Source of the DNA: Kocuria rosea
GTDB lineage: Bacteria > Actinomycetota > Actinomycetes > Actinomycetales > Micrococcaceae
Reading direction: 5' to 3'
DNA length: 64,000 nt
NCBI RefSeq assembly: GCF_006094695.1
Contig: NZ_CP035103.1
Location: 2,542,001-2,606,000 of the forward strand
The position numbers and the translations under genes were made by a program. Under the pieces are notes generated by a model. It had not been told where the DNA came from. It saw only the letters and a list, made by a program, of their open reading frames with translations, and did not search any database. This document shows, one piece after another, positions 49,971-59,446 of the stretch. Every line of letters starts with the position of its first letter. Within the stretch, counting starts at the first letter, position 1.

Positions 49971-50927
49971 TCAGGCGCTCGCGGCGAAGAGCTCGAAGAG
50001 CAGGTACCCGGCGGGGACGGCGAAGAGGATGGAGTCGATCCGGTCCATCACGCCCCCGTGGCCGGGCAGGAGGGTGCCCATGTCCTTGATCCCCAGCTCG
50101 CGCTTGACCATGGACTCGGAGAAGTCGCCGAGGGTGGCTGCGAGCACGAGCACCGCGGCGAGCACGGCGCCCTCCCACCAGGCGTGGTCGAGCAGCAGCA
50201 CGGCGCACAGGACGCCGATCAGCACCGAGCCGCCCAGCGACCCGGCGAAGCCCTCCCAGGACTTCTTGGGGCTGATCCGCGGCGCCATGGGGTGGCGGCC
50301 CCAGACCACGCCCACGGCGTAGCCGCACGTGTCCGAGCCGACGGCCAGCAGGATGACCGTGAGCACCTTCAGGGGGCCCGCCTCGGTGTGGTAGAGCAGC
50401 AGGGCGATGCTCAGCAGGAAGCCCACCCAGACCAGGGCGAACACGGAGCCCATGATGGACAGGATCATGCCGTCCCGGCCCCCCAGGGCCCGCCAGACGA
50501 TCACGAGCGTCAGCCCCACGATCACGGCCATCATCAGCGCCTCGCCGCCACCGGCGAACGCGGCGACCGGCATCAGCACGCCCGCGGTCACCGCCGGGAC
50601 GCGCGGGATGACGATGCCGCGGTAGCGCAGGGACCGGCCGACCTCCCAGACGCCGATCCCCGCCGCCGTCCCGGCGAAGAGCGCCAGGACGAGGGGCTGG
50701 ACGAACAGCCCGACGAGCAGGGTCCCGATGAGCACCACGGCGACGCCCACGGCGGCCGGCAGGTTCCGGCCGGCGCGGGAGGGGGCGGTGTGCCGGCGCC
50801 CCGGCGTGCCGGGGGTCGTCGCGGCGCCGGCCCGGACGGGCGCCGGCCGGGCACGCGGGGAGAAGGCCCCCCCGGCGGTTCCCGGGGAAGCCTTCGTCTC
50901 CTGGTGCGGTCGCGGCTGGTCCGGCAT
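49971..50927 (-). CDS. cdsA: Phosphatidate cytidylyltransferase
   Basis: Makes CDP-diacylglycerol, the precursor used by PgsA. Family signature S-x2-KR-x4-KD ... PGHGG-x2-DR-x-DS is seen in SEMVKRELGIKDMGTLLPGH and GGVMDRIDS. About eight helices after a 50-residue basic/proline-rich start. 318 residues. ATG shares one base with the frr stop (TGATG). Confidence 0.92.
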   Translation of the reverse strand: MPDQPRPHQETKASPGTAGGAFSPRARPAPVRAGAATTPGTPGRRHTAPSRAGRNLPAAVGVAVVLIGTLLVGLFVQPLVLALFAGTAAGIGVWEVGRSLRYRGIVIPRVPAVTAGVLMPVAAFAGGGEALMMAVIVGLTLVIVWRALGGRDGMILSIMGSVFALVWVGFLLSIALLLYHTEAGPLKVLTVILLAVGSDTCGYAVGVVWGRHPMAPRISPKKSWEGFAGSLGGSVLIGVLCAVLLLDHAWWEGAVLAAVLVLAATLGDFSESMVKRELGIKDMGTLLPGHGGVMDRIDSILFAVPAGYLLFELFAASA

Positions 50928-51484
50928 CAGACCTGCAGCAGCTCCGCTTCCTTGTTCTTGAGCATCTCGTCGATCTGGTCGATGTGCTTCTTGGTCGCGG
51001 CGTCGAGGTCCTTCTCGGCGCGCTTGCCCTCGTCCTCGCCGATGTCGCCGTCCTTGACGGCCTTCTCGATCTGGTCCTTGGCGTGCCGGCGGATGTTGCG
51101 CACGGAGACGCGCGCCTCCTCGGCCTTGTGCCCGACGACCTTGACGTACTCCTTGCGCCGCTCCTGCGTCAGCTCCGGCATGACCACGCGGATGACGTTG
51201 CCGTCATTGGCGGGGTTCGCCCCGATGTCCGAGTTGCGCAGCGCCTTCTCGATGTCGTTGAGGGCGGAGCGGTCGTACGGCGTGATGAGCAGCGTGCGGG
51301 CCTCGGGGTTCTGGAAGGAGGCGAGCTGCTGGAGCGGGGTGGGAGTGCCGTAGTACTCGACCAGCAGGCTCGAGAAGAGGGAGGGGTTGGCCCGGCCGGT
51401 GCGAATCGCGGCGAAGTCCTCCTTGGCGCCCTCCACGGCTTTGCCCATCTTGGTCTTCGCTTCGGACATGGTCTCTGAGATCAC
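50927..51484 (-). CDS. frr: Ribosome recycling factor
   Basis: Releases ribosomes after termination. ISETMSEAKTKMGKAVEGA opens the protein and AAIRTGRANPSLFSSLLVEYYGTPTPL is standard. 185 residues. Start is GTG 51484 with AAGGAG eight bases upstream, six codons before the first ATG. Coupled to cdsA. Confidence 0.95.
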   Translation of the reverse strand: MISETMSEAKTKMGKAVEGAKEDFAAIRTGRANPSLFSSLLVEYYGTPTPLQQLASFQNPEARTLLITPYDRSALNDIEKALRNSDIGANPANDGNVIRVVMPELTQERRKEYVKVVGHKAEEARVSVRNIRRHAKDQIEKAVKDGDIGEDEGKRAEKDLDAATKKHIDQIDEMLKNKEAELLQV

Positions 51485-51610
51485 GTAGGGGCTCCTTCGT
51501 CGTGTCGCACGGAGTCCTCCGCGCGGGGTCGGTTCGGCCGGTCGCCGCGCGGGAACCACGCCGCCCGGCCGTGCTCGCCCCAGTCTAACCGGGGGCCGCC
51601 CGGCGCCGGC

Positions 51611-52384
51611 TCACGCGGTGACGAGGGTGCCGATCTGCTCCCCGAGGATGGCGCGGGTGACGTTGCCCTCGCCCTCCATGCCGAACACGCGCATCGTCAC
51701 GTCGTTGTCGCGGCACAGGCTGAAGGCCGTCTGGTCCATGACGCGGATGTCGCGGGCGAGGGCCTCGCCGTAGGTGAGGGTGGACAGCCGCTGGGCGTCC
51801 GGGTTCGTGCGGGGGTCCGCCGTGTAGACGCCGTCCACCCCGTTCTTCGCCATGAGGACCTCGTCCGCGTGGACCTCCAGGGCCCGCTGGGCCGCGACGG
51901 TGTCGGTGGAGAAGTAGGGCAGCCCGGCGCCGGCGCCGAAGATCACGACCCGGTCCTTCTCCATGTGCCGGATGGCCCGGCGCGGGATGTAGACCTCGGC
52001 CACCTGCTCCATCTTGATCGCGGACTGCACCCGGGTGTCGACCCCGCACTGCTCGAGGAAGTCCTGCAGGGCCAGGCAGTTCATGACGGTGCCCAGCATC
52101 CCCATGTAGTCCGCACGGGAGCGGTCCATGCCGGCCTGGGAGAGCTCCGCGCCGCGGAAGAAGTTGCCGCCGCCCACCACGATGGCGGTCTCGACCTGGC
52201 CCACGGTGGCCGCGATCTGCTCGGCGATGTCGCGGACCACGCGCGTGTCCACCCCGATGGAGCCGCCGCCGAAAACCTCGCCCGAGAGCTTCAGCAGCAC
52301 CCGGCGGCGGGCGGGGGCGACCCGGGGGTCCCTGCTCAGGCGCAGGGCCTCGTCCTTGATCTCGGAGGCAGAAGTGGTGGGCAT
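51611..52384 (-). CDS. pyrH: UMP kinase
   Basis: Phosphorylates UMP to [27 protein letters not shown] and [19 protein letters not shown] are typical. 257 residues with an extra 25-residue start. In the standard tsf-pyrH-frr order. Confidence 0.94.
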   Translation of the reverse strand: MPTTSASEIKDEALRLSRDPRVAPARRRVLLKLSGEVFGGGSIGVDTRVVRDIAEQIAATVGQVETAIVVGGGNFFRGAELSQAGMDRSRADYMGMLGTVMNCLALQDFLEQCGVDTRVQSAIKMEQVAEVYIPRRAIRHMEKDRVVIFGAGAGLPYFSTDTVAAQRALEVHADEVLMAKNGVDGVYTADPRTNPDAQRLSTLTYGEALARDIRVMDQTAFSLCRDNDVTMRVFGMEGEGNVTRAILGEQIGTLVTA

Positions 52385-52544
52385 GGTTCCTCCCGGCGAC
52401 GACGGAGCTGCGTGGACCGGCTCGGCCCCGCGAGGGTGCAGCTGGCGCGGGGGGCGGGCCTCCCTCAGCATACAGAACGCGTCCGCCCCCGGGCGCCGGC
52501 CCCCGGGGCCTCGAGGGCGTCGTCGCAAGCGGGACCGGGAACGA

Positions 52545-52583
52545 CGACGGAGGCGTCCCTGCCGTGCAGGAACGCCTCCGTCG
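52545..52583 (-). terminator. Terminator after tsf
   Basis: Eighteen-base stem (52545-52562 with 52566-52583), three-base loop; the single C/A mismatch on the plus strand is a G:U pair in the minus-strand RNA, so it forms only in the tsf direction. 34 bases past the tsf stop. Confidence 0.75.
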
Positions 52584-52616
52584 CGGGCGGGCGCCGGGCG
52601 CCCGGGAGAGGACCGG

Positions 52617-53447
52617 TCAGGCGCCGACGCGGAAGCGGGCGAAGGCCGTGGCGGTCGCACCGGCCTCCTCGAGCACCTTGCCGACGGTCTTCTTGGAGTC
52701 CTTGGCGAAGTCCTGGTCCAGCAGGACGACGTCCTTGAAGTAGCCCTTGAGGCGGCCGTTGATGATGTTCGGCAGGATCTTCTCCGGCTTGCCCTCGGCG
52801 CGGGCCGTCTCCTCGGCGACGCGCTTCTCCGACTCGACGGTCTCGGCGGGCACGTCCTCCTGGGAGAGGAACGTCGGGGACATCGCGGCGATGTGCACGG
52901 CGACGTCGTGGGCGACCTGCCCGGCGTCGGCACCGGCCACGGCCAGCAGCACGCCGACCTGCGCCGGGAGGTCCTTGGAGGTCTTGTGCAGGTAGACGGC
53001 CACGTTGTCGCCCTCGACGCGGGCGATGCGCCGGACGACGACCTTCTCGCCGAGCAGGGCACCGGTCTCGGTGACGAGCTCGGAGACGGCCTTGCCGTCG
53101 ACCTGGGCGTCCATGAGGGACTCGAGCGTGGTGGCGTCGGCGGCCACGGCGGCGTCGAGCACCTTGTTGCCGAACTCGACGAACGGGGCGGACTTCGCCA
53201 CGAAGTCGGTCTCGGAGTTGACCTCGACCATGTACCCGACGGTGCCCTCGACGCGCGCGGCGACGAGGCCCTCGGCCGTGGCCCGGCCCTCGCGCTTGGT
53301 GACACCCTTGAGGCCCTTGACGCGGATGATCTCCTGCGCCTTCTGGAGGTCGCCGTCGGCCTCGTCGAGCGCCTTCTTGACGTCCAGCATGCCGGCGCCG
53401 GTGCGCTCACGCAGGGCCTTGATCTCGGTGGCGGTGTAGTTCGCCAT
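52617..53447 (-). CDS. tsf: Elongation factor Ts
   Basis: Nucleotide exchange factor for EF-Tu. Family starts [20 protein letters not shown] and [19 protein letters not shown]. 276 residues. GGAG upstream of the ATG. Confidence 0.95.
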   Translation of the reverse strand: MANYTATEIKALRERTGAGMLDVKKALDEADGDLQKAQEIIRVKGLKGVTKREGRATAEGLVAARVEGTVGYMVEVNSETDFVAKSAPFVEFGNKVLDAAVAADATTLESLMDAQVDGKAVSELVTETGALLGEKVVVRRIARVEGDNVAVYLHKTSKDLPAQVGVLLAVAGADAGQVAHDVAVHIAAMSPTFLSQEDVPAETVESEKRVAEETARAEGKPEKILPNIINGRLKGYFKDVVLLDQDFAKDSKKTVGKVLEEAGATATAFARFRVGA

Positions 53448-53557
53448 GGAAACTCCTCACTCGGTCGGTGGTGCCGGCCGGGGCGGGCACGGGCCCGCCC
53501 CGGCCGGCCTCGGGCGGGGACGGTGCCCCGCCGGGGGAAACGGACGGTGGACGGAGA

Positions 53558-54466
53558 CTACTCGGCGGCGGTCTCGGTCTCGGCCGGGGCCTCGGCGGGA
53601 GCCTCGGTCTCGGCCGGGGCTTCGGTCGCGGCGGCGGTCTCGGTCTCGGCCGGGGCAGCGGTCTCGGCCGGGGCCTCGGTCGCGGCGGTCTGCTCGGCGG
53701 CGTGCTGCTCGAGCAGCTCGCGCTCCCACTCGGCCATCGGCTCGGCGGCCTGGTCGGCGCCGCCGGACTTCTTGTTGTGGCGCTCCATGAGCCCCTCGGC
53801 CACGGCGTCGGCGATCACGCGGGTCAGGAGGTTGACGGAGCGGATGGCGTCGTCGTTGCCCGGGATCGGGAAGGCGACCTCGTCGGGGTCACAGTTGGTG
53901 TCGAGGATCGCGACGACCGGGATGCCCAGCTTCTGGGCCTCGTCCACCGCGAGGTGCTCCTTCTTGGTGTCCACGATCCAGATCAGGGAGGGGGCCTTGG
54001 TCAGGTTGCGGATGCCGCCGAGGGTGCGCTCCAGCTTCTCCTTCTCGCGGCGCAGGAGCAGGAGCTCCTTCTTCGTGTACTGCGAGCCCGCGACGTCGTC
54101 GAAGTCGATCTCCTCGAGCTCCTTCATGCGCTCGATGCGCTTGGAGACCGTGGCGAAGTTCGTGAGCATGCCGCCGAGCCAGCGGTGGTTCACGTAGGGC
54201 ATGCCCACGCGGGTGGCCTGCTCGGCGATGGCCTCCTGGGCCTGCTTCTTGGTGCCGACGAAGAGGATGGTGCCGCCGTGGGCCACGGTGGTCTTGACGG
54301 CCTCGTAGGCGCGATCGATGAAGGACAGCGACTGCTGGAGGTCGATGATGTAGATGCCGTTGCGCTCGGTGAAGATGAAGCGCTTCATCTTCGGGTTCCA
54401 CCGGCGGGTCTGGTGGCCGAAGTGCACGCCGCTGTCGAGGAGCTGGCGCATGGTAACGACGGACAT
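53558..54466 (-). CDS. rpsB: 30S ribosomal protein S2
   Basis: 302 residues. Core S2 sequence ([50 protein letters not shown]) ends at about residue 255; the final 45 residues are an A/E/T/P tail. AGGAG precedes ATG 54466. First gene of rpsB-tsf. Confidence 0.95.
   Translation of the reverse strand: MSVVTMRQLLDSGVHFGHQTRRWNPKMKRFIFTERNGIYIIDLQQSLSFIDRAYEAVKTTVAHGGTILFVGTKKQAQEAIAEQATRVGMPYVNHRWLGGMLTNFATVSKRIERMKELEEIDFDDVAGSQYTKKELLLLRREKEKLERTLGGIRNLTKAPSLIWIVDTKKEHLAVDEAQKLGIPVVAILDTNCDPDEVAFPIPGNDDAIRSVNLLTRVIADAVAEGLMERHNKKSGGADQAAEPMAEWERELLEQHAAEQTAATEAPAETAAPAETETAAATEAPAETEAPAEAPAETETAAE
53561..53700 (-). repeat. Coding repeat for the A/E/T/P tail of S2
   Basis: Repeated CTCGGTCTCGGCCGGGGC-type units on the plus strand encode AET/APAETE/ATEA runs. 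Likely to vary in length. Confidence 0.75.
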
Positions 54467-54906
54467 GTCGTCTCCTGGTCTCTCGTGCGGGAGGGCGTGC
54501 GACGACGCCCGGCCCGCGGGTTCGGTTCTCGGCTGCGTCCGGCGGACGAGCCCCTGGTGCAGCGGTGGGCGGACCCTGCGGGTCCGTCTCCCGGCCGCCG
54601 TGCCGCACCCCGCCGGGACGGGGAACGCGGACCGGGGCGGCCGGACCGGGACGGGAGGTCCCGGCGGCGCTGCGCGCGAAGTCAGCTGCTCGCCACCGCG
54701 CCGTCGGCTCCGGCGTCGCGGCCGGGTCCGGGTGGGCGCGAGGGCGCGCCACGAGGGGCGCCTCAGAGCACACTGCGGGATCGAGTGTACTACAAGGGCC
54801 TCGTCCGCCCTGCACCCGGCCGGGGGCTGCCGGAGGGGCCCCGGGACCGTCCACAGCACGGGGCCGGGCGGCCCTCCGCCCGGCCCCGGTGGCGGACAGT
54901 CGGGAC
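54467..54906. other. 440-base spacer between rpsB and the M23 peptidase gene
   Basis: Divergent spacer with the rpsB leader. A TACACT hexamer (minus strand, 54784-54789) in a short AT-rich stretch is the only candidate -10 for rpsB, with no good -35. The open frames through it look like GC-driven noise. I see no gene or RNA in it. Confidence 0.5.
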
Positions 54907-55485
54907 ATGCCCACCGGACCCTCCCCGCTCCTCCGTCTCCTGCACCGGCCCCGTGCCCGGACCGGGCCGGCCGGCGTGGTGGGGCTCGCGATCGTGCTCG
55001 TGCTGGGGGTGCTGCTCCCCTCCCCCGGTTCGGCGGCCCAGGGGTGGGCGTGGCCCCTGTCGCCGCGGCCGGCCGTGGTGGGCGAGTGGGTTCCGCCCGC
55101 CCAGCGGTGGGCGCGGGGCCACCGGGGCGTGGACCTGGACGCGGGCCCGGGCGCCGCCGTGCGCGCCCCGGCCGCGGGAACGGTGGCCTTCGTGGGGTTC
55201 GTGGTGGACCGCCCGGTGCTCACGCTCGACCACGGCGGGGGTCTGCGCTCGAGCTTCGAGCCCGTCGAGTCGTCCCTGGTCCCCGGGGACCGGGTGCACC
55301 GCGGCCAGGTCGTGGGCGTGCTGCGCGGCCGGGACCACTGCGGCCCGGGGACCTGTCTGCACTGGGGCGTGCGCCGGGACGGCGACTACGTCAACCCGCT
55401 GCAGTTCGTCGGCGCGCTCGAGCCGTCGGTGCTGCTCCCCGTGCCCGAGCGGCTGCGCGCGGCCGCTCAGCCCTCGTCGTCCTGA
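54907..55485 (+). CDS. Secreted M23 (LytM) family protein
   Basis: 192 residues from ATG 54907. Signal peptide with hydrophobic [14 protein letters not shown] and cleavage near AAQ. M23 zinc site [11 protein letters not shown] and [10 protein letters not shown], with AAGTVAFVG and [13 protein letters not shown] between. Probable peptidoglycan endopeptidase; whether all zinc ligands are active is not certain. Its 3' end overlaps the lipoprotein gene by 19 bases, convergent. Confidence 0.82.
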   Translation: MPTGPSPLLRLLHRPRARTGPAGVVGLAIVLVLGVLLPSPGSAAQGWAWPLSPRPAVVGEWVPPAQRWARGHRGVDLDAGPGAAVRAPAAGTVAFVGFVVDRPVLTLDHGGGLRSSFEPVESSLVPGDRVHRGQVVGVLRGRDHCGPGTCLHWGVRRDGDYVNPLQFVGALEPSVLLPVPERLRAAAQPSSS

Positions 55486-55715
55486 GCGTCGTCGACGCCC
55501 TCCTCGACCTCCTGCTGGACCTGGTCGGCACCCTCCTCGACCTGGCCGGCGCCCTCCTCGACCTCCTGCTGGACCTGGTCGGCACCCTCCTCGACCTCCT
55601 GCTGGACCTGGTCAGCGCCCTCCTCTACGTCCTCGGTGGAAGTGTCGCAGCCGGTCAGTGCGGCGAGCGCCAGGGCGGCGACGGACAGGAGGCTCCACGG
55701 CGTGCGTCGGCTCAT
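55467..55715 (-). CDS. Small lipoprotein made of 11-residue repeats
   Basis: 82 residues. Signal with lipobox LTGC (ALTGCDTSTED), then an acidic, glutamine-rich helix of repeated EEGADQVQQEV. One unit is cut by four residues (EEGAGQV). No Lys or Arg in the mature part. Ends overlapping the M23 gene. The repeat recalls LEA-like or apolipoprotein-like amphipathic helices; function unknown. Confidence 0.75.
   Translation of the reverse strand: MSRRTPWSLLSVAALALAALTGCDTSTEDVEEGADQVQQEVEEGADQVQQEVEEGAGQVEEGADQVQQEVEEGVDDAQDDEG
55498..55629 (-). repeat. 33-bp tandem repeat in the lipoprotein gene
   Basis: Units at 55498-55530, 55552-55584 and 55585-55617 are 33 bases and nearly identical; the unit at 55531-55551 is 21 bases after an in-frame 12-base loss; a partial unit follows at 55618. 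Near-identity at DNA level points to recent slippage. Confidence 0.9.
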
Positions 55716-55854
55716 CTCGGCGTCCTCTCGGTGGGTGGTGCGCGGATCGGACCACCAGTGCACCACATCCGCAGGGGACGCGCACCCGGTGGACGGGACG
55801 TGCGGACGGAAGCACCCCTCCCACCGGGGGACGCGCGGTGGAAGGGGTGTCGGG

Positions 55855-55928
55855 TAGGGCCGGTGGGGCTTGAACCCACGACCGAAGGATTATGAGTCCT
55901 CTGCTCTGACCAGCTGAGCTACGGCCCC
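55855..55928 (-). tRNA. tRNA-Met (CAT anticodon)
   Basis: Cloverleaf folds from GGGGCCG acceptor, D-arm GCTCAGCTGGTCAGAGC, anticodon arm with loop CTCATAA, T-arm GTGGGTTCAAGCCCCAC. CAT could also be tRNA-Ile2 (lysidine type), but the stem GAGGA and overall form suit elongator Met. CCA is not encoded. Confidence 0.85.
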
Positions 55929-55961
55929 GCGCCGGGACGGGCCCGGCGGCGCAGCACCACG

Positions 55962-57257
55962 TTACCGCACGAGCGAGGCCAGCCTGGTCCGGATCCGTCG
56001 CGGGCCCGCGGCGGGGGCGCGCGCCGACTCCTGGTGCTCGCGCGCTCCCGGAGCAGGAGTGCGCACGGACTCCGGGTGCTCGCCGCGGTAGAGCCGCAGG
56101 AACGTCTCCAGGGTCCGCGGGAAGCTGTGCTGCGCGACCTTGCGGCGGCTCTCCCGGCCCATCCGGGCGCGCTCCTCGCGCGGGGCGCCCAGGACGAGGG
56201 CGAGCTTGCGCGCCAGGTCCTGGGCGTCGCCGGGGGCGAAGAGCCAGCCGTTGACGCCGTCCTCGGCCAGGTGCGGCAGGGCCCGTGCGTCGGCCAGGAC
56301 CACGGGCCGGGACGCCGCCATCGCCTCCAGGGTGACCAGCGACTGGAGCTCGGCCGTGCCCGGCTGGCAGAACACGTCGGCCCGCAGGTAGGCCGCGCGC
56401 AGGCCCTCGTCCGGGACGTAGCCCAGGAAACGGACCCGGTGGGCGACCCCCAGGGTCCGCGCCAGCTTCTCGAGCGCGGGCCGCTGCTCGCCGTCGCCCA
56501 CGATCTCCAGGTGGGCGTCGAGCTCGGCGGGCAGCACGGAGATCGCCTCGATGAGCACGTCCACGTTCTTCTCCACCGCGAGCCGGCCGGTGAACAGGAC
56601 GGTCGGGTGCGCGGCCGGCTGCCGCCGCTCGCCGTCGTGGGCCTCGTAGTCGGCGATCCGGATCCCGTTGGACACGGCGAGCACCGTGTCGGGGAAGCCG
56701 TTGCGGCGCATGGCCTCCACCGCGAGCGGGGTCGGTGCGGTCACCACGTCGCAGGCGCCGAACACCCGCACCATGTCCCGCCAAGACACCGCGCGGTAGC
56801 GGTTCAGAACCCATGCCGGGAACGGCAGGAACGGCTCCAGGTTCTCGGGGACGAAGTGGTTGGTGGCCACGGTGCGGATGCCCCGCCGCCGGGCCTCCCG
56901 CACCAGCATCCGGCCGAGGATGTAGTGGCACTGGACGTGCACGACGTCGGGGCGCACCTCGTCCAGCACGCGGCGGATCTCCCCGGCCACCTGCCACGGG
57001 AAGCACAGGCGGAAGTACGGGTGGGTGAAGGCCCGGTGGGAGCGGAGCCGGTGCTCGACCACGCCGTCGTCCTCGGCCCGGTACGACGGCCCGGGGCCCG
57101 GCCGTGCGCACAGGACGTGCACCCGGTGGCCCTGCTCGTGCAGGCCCCGGGCCAGACGGTGCCCGAACTGCGCGGCCCCGTTGACGTCCGGGGGGTAGGT
57201 CTCGGCGCCCAGGAGGACGGTCAGGGGGCGTGCGGCGGAGGGGGTGTGGGCGCTCAA
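55962..57257 (-). CDS. GT4-family glycosyltransferase
   Basis: 431 residues. N-terminal VLLGAETYPPDVNGAAQFGHR and DVVHVQCHYILGR; donor site with VLFTGRLAVEKNVDVLIEA and the EX7E motif in ELQSLVTLEAMAASRPVVLAD. Likely mannosyl- or glucosyltransferase of lipid or cell-envelope glycans. TTG 57257 overlaps the DMT gene stop by four bases (TTGA), so the two are coupled. A disordered basic tail follows. Confidence 0.82.
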   Translation of the reverse strand: MSAHTPSAARPLTVLLGAETYPPDVNGAAQFGHRLARGLHEQGHRVHVLCARPGPGPSYRAEDDGVVEHRLRSHRAFTHPYFRLCFPWQVAGEIRRVLDEVRPDVVHVQCHYILGRMLVREARRRGIRTVATNHFVPENLEPFLPFPAWVLNRYRAVSWRDMVRVFGACDVVTAPTPLAVEAMRRNGFPDTVLAVSNGIRIADYEAHDGERRQPAAHPTVLFTGRLAVEKNVDVLIEAISVLPAELDAHLEIVGDGEQRPALEKLARTLGVAHRVRFLGYVPDEGLRAAYLRADVFCQPGTAELQSLVTLEAMAASRPVVLADARALPHLAEDGVNGWLFAPGDAQDLARKLALVLGAPREERARMGRESRRKVAQHSFPRTLETFLRLYRGEHPESVRTPAPGAREHQESARAPAAGPRRIRTRLASLVR

Positions 57258-58249
57258 GCGTGTCTTCCCGGTCGGTCGTGTGCGGGGCGGTCGGATGCCG
57301 TGGGGCGGTCGGATGCTGCGGGGCGCCGTGCGGCGGAGCCCGAGGGGGGCTGCGCCCGGTCCTGCCGTGCGCGTTCGGCCCGGCGCTCGAGCACCTCCGG
57401 GTGGTGCTGCGAGAGCACGGCGACCCCGACTATAGCAACGCCGCCTGCCGCGGCCATCAGCATCCCGACCGGGACGGAGAAGCCCGGCACCGCCTCGCCC
57501 AGCACCAGCAGCCCCAGGAGGACGCCCACCATGGGGTCGATCACGGTCAGCCCCGCGATCACGAGGTCCGGCGGACCCGACGCGAAGGCCGTCTGCACGA
57601 ACCACCCGCCCAGCACGGCGGCGACGACGGCGGTGCCCGCGGCCAGCCAGTTGACGTCGTCCAGGGGCGTCCCGGCGCTGCCCTGGATGCGGATCAGGGT
57701 CAGCCGCACGAGCACCGCCACGAATCCGTAGAGGATGCCGGCGCCCACCACGTAGAACGTCCCGCCCAGGCTGCGGCCGAACATCGCCGCGGAGACCCCC
57801 AGGACGCAGATCAGCACCACGAGCATGACCACCACGGTGTGCTCGGCCCACCGCGAGATGCCCCGGGCGGGGTCGGTCGCCGCCACGGCGCACGTCACGA
57901 AGACCGCCCCGCCCGCGGTGCACAGTCCGATCGCCGTCCAGGTGCGCCGGTTGATCCGCAGCCGGCGGTGCCGTGCGTGCAGCAATGTGGTGATCACCAG
58001 GGCCACCACGCCGATCGGCTGGACCACCGTCACGGTGGCGAGTCCCAGGGCGGTGACGTTGAGGCCGGTGCCGAGGCCCAGCAGGGTGAGACCCAGCAGC
58101 CAGCGGGGACGGCGCAGCAGGACCGCGATGCTGCGCAGGCGCAGCCGTCCCTTCGCGACGTCCGCCACGGCACTGCCCTGCTGCTGCGTCCCGACGGCCA
58201 GGCACACGGCCGAGAGCAGCGCCAGGGCGACCGCCAACCACTGGCTCAT
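57254..58249 (-). CDS. DMT-superfamily membrane transporter
   Basis: 331 residues from ATG 58249 (GTG 58258 also possible). Nine to ten helices, EamA/NIPA-like: VTVVQPIGVVALVITTLLHA and VIDPMVGVLLGLLVLGEAVP. C-terminal 50 residues are basic and repeat ASDRP. Coupled to the GT4 gene, which suggests it moves a lipid-linked or sugar compound used by that enzyme (inference). Confidence 0.78.
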   Translation of the reverse strand: MSQWLAVALALLSAVCLAVGTQQQGSAVADVAKGRLRLRSIAVLLRRPRWLLGLTLLGLGTGLNVTALGLATVTVVQPIGVVALVITTLLHARHRRLRINRRTWTAIGLCTAGGAVFVTCAVAATDPARGISRWAEHTVVVMLVVLICVLGVSAAMFGRSLGGTFYVVGAGILYGFVAVLVRLTLIRIQGSAGTPLDDVNWLAAGTAVVAAVLGGWFVQTAFASGPPDLVIAGLTVIDPMVGVLLGLLVLGEAVPGFSVPVGMLMAAAGGVAIVGVAVLSQHHPEVLERRAERARQDRAQPPSGSAARRPAASDRPTASDRPAHDRPGRHA

Positions 58250-58344
58250 GGCATCCACCGATCTGTCGTCACGCCCGGGAGTCTATCGAGCCGGCCCGCC
58301 CGTCCGGCCCGGGGCGCGTGGACACCCGGTGAACGCACGGGGAA

Positions 58345-58371
58345 GGCCCGGAAGCCTGTGGCTTCCGGGCC
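58345..58371 (-). terminator. Terminator after the holin-family gene
   Basis: Perfect 12-base stem GGCCCGGAAGCC/GGCTTCCGGGCC with loop TGT, 44 bases past the stop. Confidence 0.65.
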
Positions 58372-58415
58372 CTCGACCGGTGCGCTCGTCCACGGGGAAC
58401 CCATGGACGGCGACG

Positions 58416-59273
58416 TCACCGGAACAGCTTGCGGAGGAAGACGACGAACGCGCTCCCCGCAACGGCCAGCACCGTGAGCGGCTGCCACCGCTCGCCGAGG
58501 CCGGACCCGGCGGACGAGCCGGAGGTCGAGCGGGACTTCGCGCCGCCCTGGGCGAGCAGGCCCTTCACGTCCTTCGGGGTGGTCTTCACGGTGCGGCTGG
58601 TGCGGTCCACGAACCCCTTGGTGGTGGACTGGATGGTCTCCGCACGGCCCTGCACGTCGTCGCGCAGCGTCTTGAGGTGCTCGCGGCGCAGCTTGAGCCG
58701 GTGCCGCAGCTGCTCCTCGGTGGGCGCCGGGGGCTTCTGCTGGGCCGGGTCCTGCGCGGCCTCCCGCTTCTCCTGCTCCTTGCGCTCGCGGGCCAGCTGC
58801 TCCTCGCGCTGGACACGGCTCTCGGTGTAGGCGGAGCCCTCCTTGACCACGCCGAGGTCGTACTTGACCCCGAAGAGCGCCTTGCGCGGCACGAGCGGAA
58901 GGGCCTTCTTGATGGTGGACACCCCGATGAGCGCCGCGACGGCCAGGATGATCAGGAACAGCACGGCGAGCAGCAGGGCGGCCAGCCAGGCCGGCATGAT
59001 CTGCGACAGACCCGCGATCGCCGCGCCGACCAGGGCGATCGTGGCGAGCAGCAGGAACACGAGGCCGACGACGACGAAGGCCGCGCCCTTGCCCAGCGTC
59101 TTCGCCTTCTCCGTGAGCTCGAGCTTGGCGAGCTGCGCCTCGTCCTTGAGCTGCTTGGGCAGCAGCCTGGCGAAGACCTTGACGACATCGAGGATCGACG
59201 CCGATCCGGGATCGGAGTGCTCCGACCCCGCTCCCGACGCTCCGCCCGTGCTGGGGCCTACCGAATGACTCAT
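58416..59273 (-). CDS. Putative phage-holin-family (DUF1469-like) membrane protein
   Basis: 285 residues. Two membrane spans (about 60-84 and 88-112, AFVVVGLVFLLLATIALVGA) follow an amphipathic start; a long charged coiled-coil tail (REEQLARERKEQEKREAAQ) and a final hydrophobic anchor VLAVAGSAFVVFLRKL complete it. The core resembles Phage_holin_3_6 (DUF1469), common in actinobacterial chromosomes outside prophages. Not a sign of phage here. Confidence 0.75.
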   Translation of the reverse strand: MSHSVGPSTGGASGAGSEHSDPGSASILDVVKVFARLLPKQLKDEAQLAKLELTEKAKTLGKGAAFVVVGLVFLLLATIALVGAAIAGLSQIMPAWLAALLLAVLFLIILAVAALIGVSTIKKALPLVPRKALFGVKYDLGVVKEGSAYTESRVQREEQLARERKEQEKREAAQDPAQQKPPAPTEEQLRHRLKLRREHLKTLRDDVQGRAETIQSTTKGFVDRTSRTVKTTPKDVKGLLAQGGAKSRSTSGSSAGSGLGERWQPLTVLAVAGSAFVVFLRKLFR

Positions 59274-59382
59274 GCCCGCCTCCGTTGATGATGAGAAAAG
59301 TACGTGGACTGAGCACCAAGCTACCATCGGGGACGCCGCCGGCGGGCGCGCACGGGGTCGCGGCTCAGCCTGCCGGGACGTG

Positions 59383-59420
59383 CGGGAGGGCCCGTCCGGT
59401 TCCCCGGACGGGCCCTCCCG
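59383..59420 (-). terminator. Terminator after the secreted basic protein gene
   Basis: Seventeen-base perfect stem (59383-59399 with 59404-59420) and a four-base loop, 26 bases past the stop. Confidence 0.7.
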
Positions 59421-59446
59421 TCGGTGCGTCGGAGTCGGGTCCGGTG

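Noticed and set aside
55498..55629. CRISPR array
   Set aside because: The 33-bp units have no spacers between them and encode a continuous peptide repeat.
58416..59273. Holin-family protein as evidence of a prophage
   Set aside because: No other phage genes nearby; this DUF1469-like family is chromosomal in many actinobacteria.
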